From NCBI GenBank assembly GCA_013003805.1, contig JABDII010000517.1, positions 1-10,464 of the forward strand: a stretch of 10,464 nt of DNA. The letters are read 5' to 3'. This stretch comes from Gemmatimonadales bacterium. Lineage in GTDB: Bacteria; Gemmatimonadota; Gemmatimonadetes; Gemmatimonadales; GWC2-71-9. The translations under genes and the position numbers were made by a program. The notes below the pieces were generated by a model. That model ran no database searches, was not told the origin of the DNA, and worked only from the letters and a program-made list of their open reading frames with translations. Below, piece by piece: positions 8,234 through 10,464 of this stretch (position 1 is its first letter; the number at the start of each line of letters is the position of its first letter).

Positions 8234-9450
8234 CGCGATCCCACGAAGTCCAGGACGGCGGTGCGCTCTCCAGGACCGAGAGCAGCAAAGCCATCCCGCG
8301 CCGCTTGTGCCTCACCTCCGTGGAGTAGGATGGCCTCTTCAATTGTTCGGGCGCGACCATCGTGCAGGAGAAACGCGTCCCCGTTCAGGAATTGCCGCAT
8401 CAGTCGCAGTCCCCAAAGCGGCGCCGTTCTCCACTCCCGGCCGTTGGCGCTGCCGTCCGGACGGTTGTCCGCGAGATCGTCGCCCATGTCATGCAGCAGG
8501 AGATCGGAATACAGGGTCACGGGTTGGCGCGCCAGCGCCGCGATCGGATTGGGCCCGGTCATGAGCTGGGGCACGTGGCAACCGGAGCAATTGAGCTGAA
8601 CGAAGAGGGCCCTGCCCCTCATCCGTTCAGGGGTGTCCGCCCCTGGAGCCGGAGGAGCCAGTGTGCGGATGTAGTGAACCACCGCGCGCACCGTCGATTG
8701 CGAAATCTCGGGATCGGCGACACGATCAGCCGCGTCAGTGGGACTGCCGGCGAGGGGATTCTGGTTCTCAATCGGCAGGAAGTCCGACGTGATACCAATG
8801 TCTTGGTGATACGCCTCGACCGTCTGCTGGAGAAGGCTCGACACTTGAGCCTTCCGTGAGAACCGCCCCAGCTGGGGACCGGACCCTCCGCCGGGCTCCA
8901 TGGCGGGGACAAAAGCCGGCGGCGTCACCCAATTGGGACGTCCGGAGATACCATCGCCGTCCGCATCCGTCTCATCGGCCAGGGCGAGAATTGCGGCCTC
9001 GGATATCGCTTCGATGAGACCGACCCCGAACACCGGAGGTGGCAGCCGCACTGATACGTCGACCCCGGCGGGCAAGACTTCCGCCTCCGCGCCCGGAATC
9101 GCCTTGTCTTGGAGTTGAGGCCCACCCAGATGCTGGACGAGTGATCCAGCCTGACTGAATCGGGTGAGCGCATTCTCCACCCTACCACGCCCATCGCCGC
9201 TATGGCAGGACGCACAGGAAACGTTGTTGAAGATCGGGCCGAGGCCTTCGGCCGGGGAAAACGCCCGCCCGAAGTCTTCATCACCACGAACGAAGGCCGC
9301 GAGTTCCTCTGGGGTCAGGCCGGGAAGTGGCCCGTCGAAGACATCTCCTTCGAGCGGCGCTTCAGTCGTGAAGTCGGCACAGGCGGCCGCGAGGACAACC
9401 GCCGCCCCTCCAAGGACCGCCGTGGCCCTGCGGCGGAAGAACCGTCTCAT
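8230..9450 (-). CDS. Di-haem c oxidoreductase lipoprotein, DUF1111 (DHOR) family
   Basis: I take the ATG at 9450, which overlaps the upstream regulator stop as ATGA and gives a clean signal peptide (MRRFFRRR, then a hydrophobic core) ending in a lipobox LAAAC (Cys24). The ATG at 9480 only adds ten residues without a signal character. The 406-residue protein has two haem c attachment sites, CASCH (79-83) and CSGCH (288-292), and the acidic loop TDADGDGISGRPNW (161-174) typical of DUF1111/COG3488 proteins, where it looks like a calcium-binding loop. The family is related to di-haem peroxidases of the MauG/CcpA kind; earlier annotations call it thiol oxidoreductase. In other bacteria, members sit next to iron-regulated imelysin genes, which fits the iron setting here. 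Its substrate is unknown; an iron redox or peroxide role is inference. The stop overlaps the Rieske start. Confidence 0.92.
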   Translation of the reverse strand: MRRFFRRRATAVLGGAAVVLAAACADFTTEAPLEGDVFDGPLPGLTPEELAAFVRGDEDFGRAFSPAEGLGPIFNNVSCASCHSGDGRGRVENALTRFSQAGSLVQHLGGPQLQDKAIPGAEAEVLPAGVDVSVRLPPPVFGVGLIEAISEAAILALADETDADGDGISGRPNWVTPPAFVPAMEPGGGSGPQLGRFSRKAQVSSLLQQTVEAYHQDIGITSDFLPIENQNPLAGSPTDAADRVADPEISQSTVRAVVHYIRTLAPPAPGADTPERMRGRALFVQLNCSGCHVPQLMTGPNPIAALARQPVTLYSDLLLHDMGDDLADNRPDGSANGREWRTAPLWGLRLMRQFLNGDAFLLHDGRARTIEEAILLHGGEAQAARDGFAALGPGERTAVLDFVGSR

Positions 9451-10142
9451 GCGATCTGATCCCCATCGGTCGGACGGCACAGCACGAGCGCAGCCATTTC
9501 ATGACCCAAGACCCGATCTTTGCGCCCGACGCGTACGGTAACCGGGCCGTGGAATGGCTGCCGATCGACTAAATAGAGAATGCTGCCCGGCGTGAGTCCA
9601 AACTCTGCGAGGTACCGCAACCGCTTGGGCTCACTGGTCACGACGCGGAGGATTTCGACGGTCGAGTTCGGGGGAATTTCTGTCAGGGGCATCGACTCGA
9701 CCTCGGCTACGGAACCGTCCGCTTGTGGAATCGGGTCACCGTGAGGGTCGAACGCCGGGTTTCCCAGGGTCAGGGCCATGCGCTCTATCAGTGATTCCGA
9801 GGCGGCATGTTCTAGCCGCTCGGCCTCTGGGTGGACCGAGTCCCAGGTGAAGCCCAACTTCTCAACGAGATAGGTCTCGAGAATGCGGTGGCGCCGGAGC
9901 ATTCCGAGTGCCGCCCGCCGACCGCGATCGGTGAGTTCGACGCCCTTATACGGCACATGCTCGAGCAGCCCCTGTTCCGAGAGGCGCTTAACCATGCCGC
10001 TCACCGAGGGTGCGGAAAGGTCGAGGGCCTGGGCGATATCGCTGGTCGCAACCGGGCTCGCCTGGAGAGCCAGCCGGTAGATGGCCTTTAGGTAGTCTTC
10101 GACCGAACGACTCAGGGCTGGCCTGGCTCCGACTTGTGGCAT
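9447..10142 (-). CDS. DtxR/MntR-type metal-dependent transcriptional repressor
   Basis: This is a soluble 231-residue long-form DtxR protein, first gene of the operon. From the ATG at 10142 the winged helix-turn-helix spans about 13-75 (recognition helix around SAPSVSGMVKRL, 43-54), followed by the dimerisation/metal domain (76-150) and an SH3/FeoA-like domain (155-231). Ligand positions are Asp16, His85, Glu89, His104, Glu108, Glu111 and His112. Spacing matches DtxR exactly, but Glu108 stands where DtxR has Cys102, as in MntR, and Lys19 where MntR has Glu11. Fe(II) or Mn(II) are both possible effectors. It should bind DNA when metal-loaded. Two operator-like sites start 14 bases upstream of the start codon, implying autoregulation. 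A GTG directly before the ATG (10145) is an alternative start. The end overlaps the di-haem gene by four bases. Confidence 0.93.
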   Translation of the reverse strand: MPQVGARPALSRSVEDYLKAIYRLALQASPVATSDIAQALDLSAPSVSGMVKRLSEQGLLEHVPYKGVELTDRGRRAALGMLRRHRILETYLVEKLGFTWDSVHPEAERLEHAASESLIERMALTLGNPAFDPHGDPIPQADGSVAEVESMPLTEIPPNSTVEILRVVTSEPKRLRYLAEFGLTPGSILYLVDRQPFHGPVTVRVGRKDRVLGHEMAALVLCRPTDGDQIA

Positions 10143-10155
10143 CACGACTCGTTAA

Positions 10156-10171
10156 ATTAGGTATACCTAAT
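10156..10171. promoter_or_regulatory. Perfect 16-bp palindrome, likely DtxR-type operator
   Basis: ATTAGGTATACCTAAT is identical to its reverse complement across all 16 bases. The half-site TTAGGT...ACCTAA resembles the outer parts of DtxR/IdeR operators (TTAGGTTAGnCTAACCTAA). It lies 13 bases upstream of the regulator ATG and would cover the transcription start of the minus-strand promoter proposed below. Binding by the adjacent regulator is inferred from position and half-site similarity. Confidence 0.8.
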
Positions 10172-10198
10172 ATTAATATATGGATAACCTAATAGCAA
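10170..10198 (-). promoter_or_regulatory. Candidate operon promoter
   Basis: Reading the minus strand, TTGCTA (10198-10193, 4 of 6 to TTGACA) is followed after 17 bases by TAATAT (10175-10170, 4 of 6 to TATAAT). The stretch 10152-10200 is 38 of 49 A/T in an otherwise GC-rich window. The element is interleaved with both operator sites, the expected arrangement for repression. The assignment rests on consensus match and position only. Confidence 0.5.
10178..10193. promoter_or_regulatory. Second, degenerate operator copy
   Basis: ATATGGATAACCTAAT matches the perfect palindrome at 11 of 16 positions, with the right half (ACCTAAT) intact and the left half decayed to ATATGG. The two centres are 22 bp apart, close to two helical turns, so two dimers could sit on the same face of the DNA. 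It falls between the proposed -35 and -10 elements. Confidence 0.6.
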
Positions 10199-10207
10199 GT
10201 TGACCCT

Positions 10208-10236
10208 GCCGCCGCGGGATCAAGTCCCGAGGCGGC
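10208..10236. repeat. Strong GC-rich hairpin in the divergent intergenic region
   Basis: GCCGCC pairs with GGCGGC and, after one G/A mismatch, CGGGA pairs with TCCCG around the loop TCAAG, giving 11 base pairs in 29 bases. Neither strand has a T-run after it, so it does not look like an intrinsic terminator. It sits 60 bases upstream of the second kinase start and could be a leader structure of that gene or an insulator between the two divergent units. Confidence 0.55.
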
Positions 10237-10284
10237 TCCTGGCGCCGCATTCTGTCCCCCGATAGCTTCGTGAATGTCCAGCGT

Positions 10285-10289
10285 GGGAG
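10285..10289 (+). promoter_or_regulatory. Ribosome binding site that fixes a CTG start
   Basis: GGGAG on the plus strand ends six bases before the CTG at 10296. No ATG, GTG or TTG is in frame between the upstream stop (TAG at 10263-10265) and the kinase glycine loop, so this Shine-Dalgarno-like site selects CTG as the start. Confidence 0.65.
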
Positions 10290-10295
10290 CGCGCT

Positions 10296-10464
10296 CTGCC
10301 GGATCTCGTAGCACGTCTCAAGGCAAGCCTGGCCGATCGCTACCGGATTGAACGGGAGATCGGTAGCGGCGGTATGGCCATCGTCTATCTGGCGCATGAC
10401 ATCCGACACGATCGCAAGGTCGCGCTCAAGGTTCTACGCCCGGAGCTTTCGTCGGCCCTAGGTC
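10296..10464 (+). CDS. Ser/Thr protein kinase, N-terminal part only (runs off window)
   Basis: The first 56 codons of a second Hanks-type kinase are visible. The glycine loop GSGGMA is at 23-28 and the ATP-binding Lys at 45 (VALKVLRPEL). Aligned without gaps to the kinase at the left edge, 33 of the 55 residues after the start are identical, and the glycine loop and lysine have identical numbering when translation begins at the CTG at 10296. That agreement, with the ribosome binding site six bases ahead, supports CTG as initiator. An A-to-C sequencing error of ATG is the alternative. The remaining kinase and any C-terminal domains are outside the window. It is divergent from the metal operon and shares its intergenic region, so the DtxR-type operator might also affect it, but no plus-strand promoter is clear. 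Confidence 0.85.
   Translation, partial: MPDLVARLKASLADRYRIEREIGSGGMAIVYLAHDIRHDRKVALKVLRPELSSALG

Noticed and set aside
7629..8564. Long plus-strand open frame of 311 codons across the porin, Rieske and di-haem genes
   Set aside because: It runs antisense to three clearly recognisable genes, and its translation is rich in Arg, Ser and Pro without any family motif, typical of shadow frames in GC-rich DNA.
9451..9480. ATG at 9480 as start of the di-haem protein
   Set aside because: The ATG at 9450 gives a regular lipoprotein signal and an ATGA overlap with the regulator stop; the extra ten residues add nothing signal-like.
10173..10409. Minus-strand open frame of 78 codons over the right intergenic region
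   Set aside because: It covers the AT-rich operator region and the antisense of the kinase start, and has no motif.
1..10464. tRNA, rRNA, CRISPR array, insertion sequence or phage genes
   Set aside because: No repeat-spacer pattern, transposase-like product, terminal inverted repeats or structured RNA gene was recognised on either strand.

Overview
This is GC-rich bacterial DNA carrying a densely packed metal-acquisition locus between two serine/threonine protein kinase genes. The kinases start with a short N-terminus followed by a GSGGMA glycine loop. The complete-enough one is joined to a membrane segment, a TolB-like domain and TPRs. That architecture is very common in Gemmatimonadota, so this phylum is my best guess. 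It is inferred from gene style, not from a marker gene. The outer-membrane barrel and lipoproteins indicate a diderm cell.

Layout: from 10142 down to 2350 there is one minus-strand run of seven genes. In order of transcription they are a DtxR/MntR-type metalloregulator, a di-haem c lipoprotein (DUF1111/DHOR family), a high-potential-type Rieske lipoprotein, an outer-membrane porin, a membrane-anchored DtxR protein with an added canonical FeoA domain, the ferrous iron transporter FeoB, and a TroA/ZnuA-type metal-binding lipoprotein. Most junctions overlap (ATGA, GTGA, TGATG, a 14-base overlap, and an overlap at the feoB end). The only real gap is 59 bases in front of the DtxR-FeoA gene. After a further 45-base gap a kinase-TPR gene (2304 to 1) runs off the left edge. 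At the right edge a second kinase (10296 onward) is divergently transcribed and runs off the window.

Regulation: the 10143-10295 gap is strikingly AT-rich near the regulator gene. It holds a perfect 16-bp palindrome (10156-10171) and a degraded copy 22 bp away, both laid over a plausible minus-strand promoter. They are good candidates for the operator of the adjacent DtxR-type regulator. The other half of the gap holds a strong GC hairpin and a ribosome binding site placed six bases before a CTG, which appears to be the start of the second kinase.

Working model (inference): the regulator senses Fe(II) or Mn(II) and represses the operon. The porin admits metal. The two redox lipoproteins (di-haem and Rieske) handle iron redox state outside the inner membrane. 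FeoB imports Fe(II), with the tethered DtxR-FeoA protein placing a metal-sensing fold directly at the transporter. The solute-binding protein has no ABC permease or ATPase partner in the window. The most unusual items are the membrane-tethered DtxR-FeoA fusion and the pairing of Rieske and di-haem lipoproteins with feoB under a DtxR operator.
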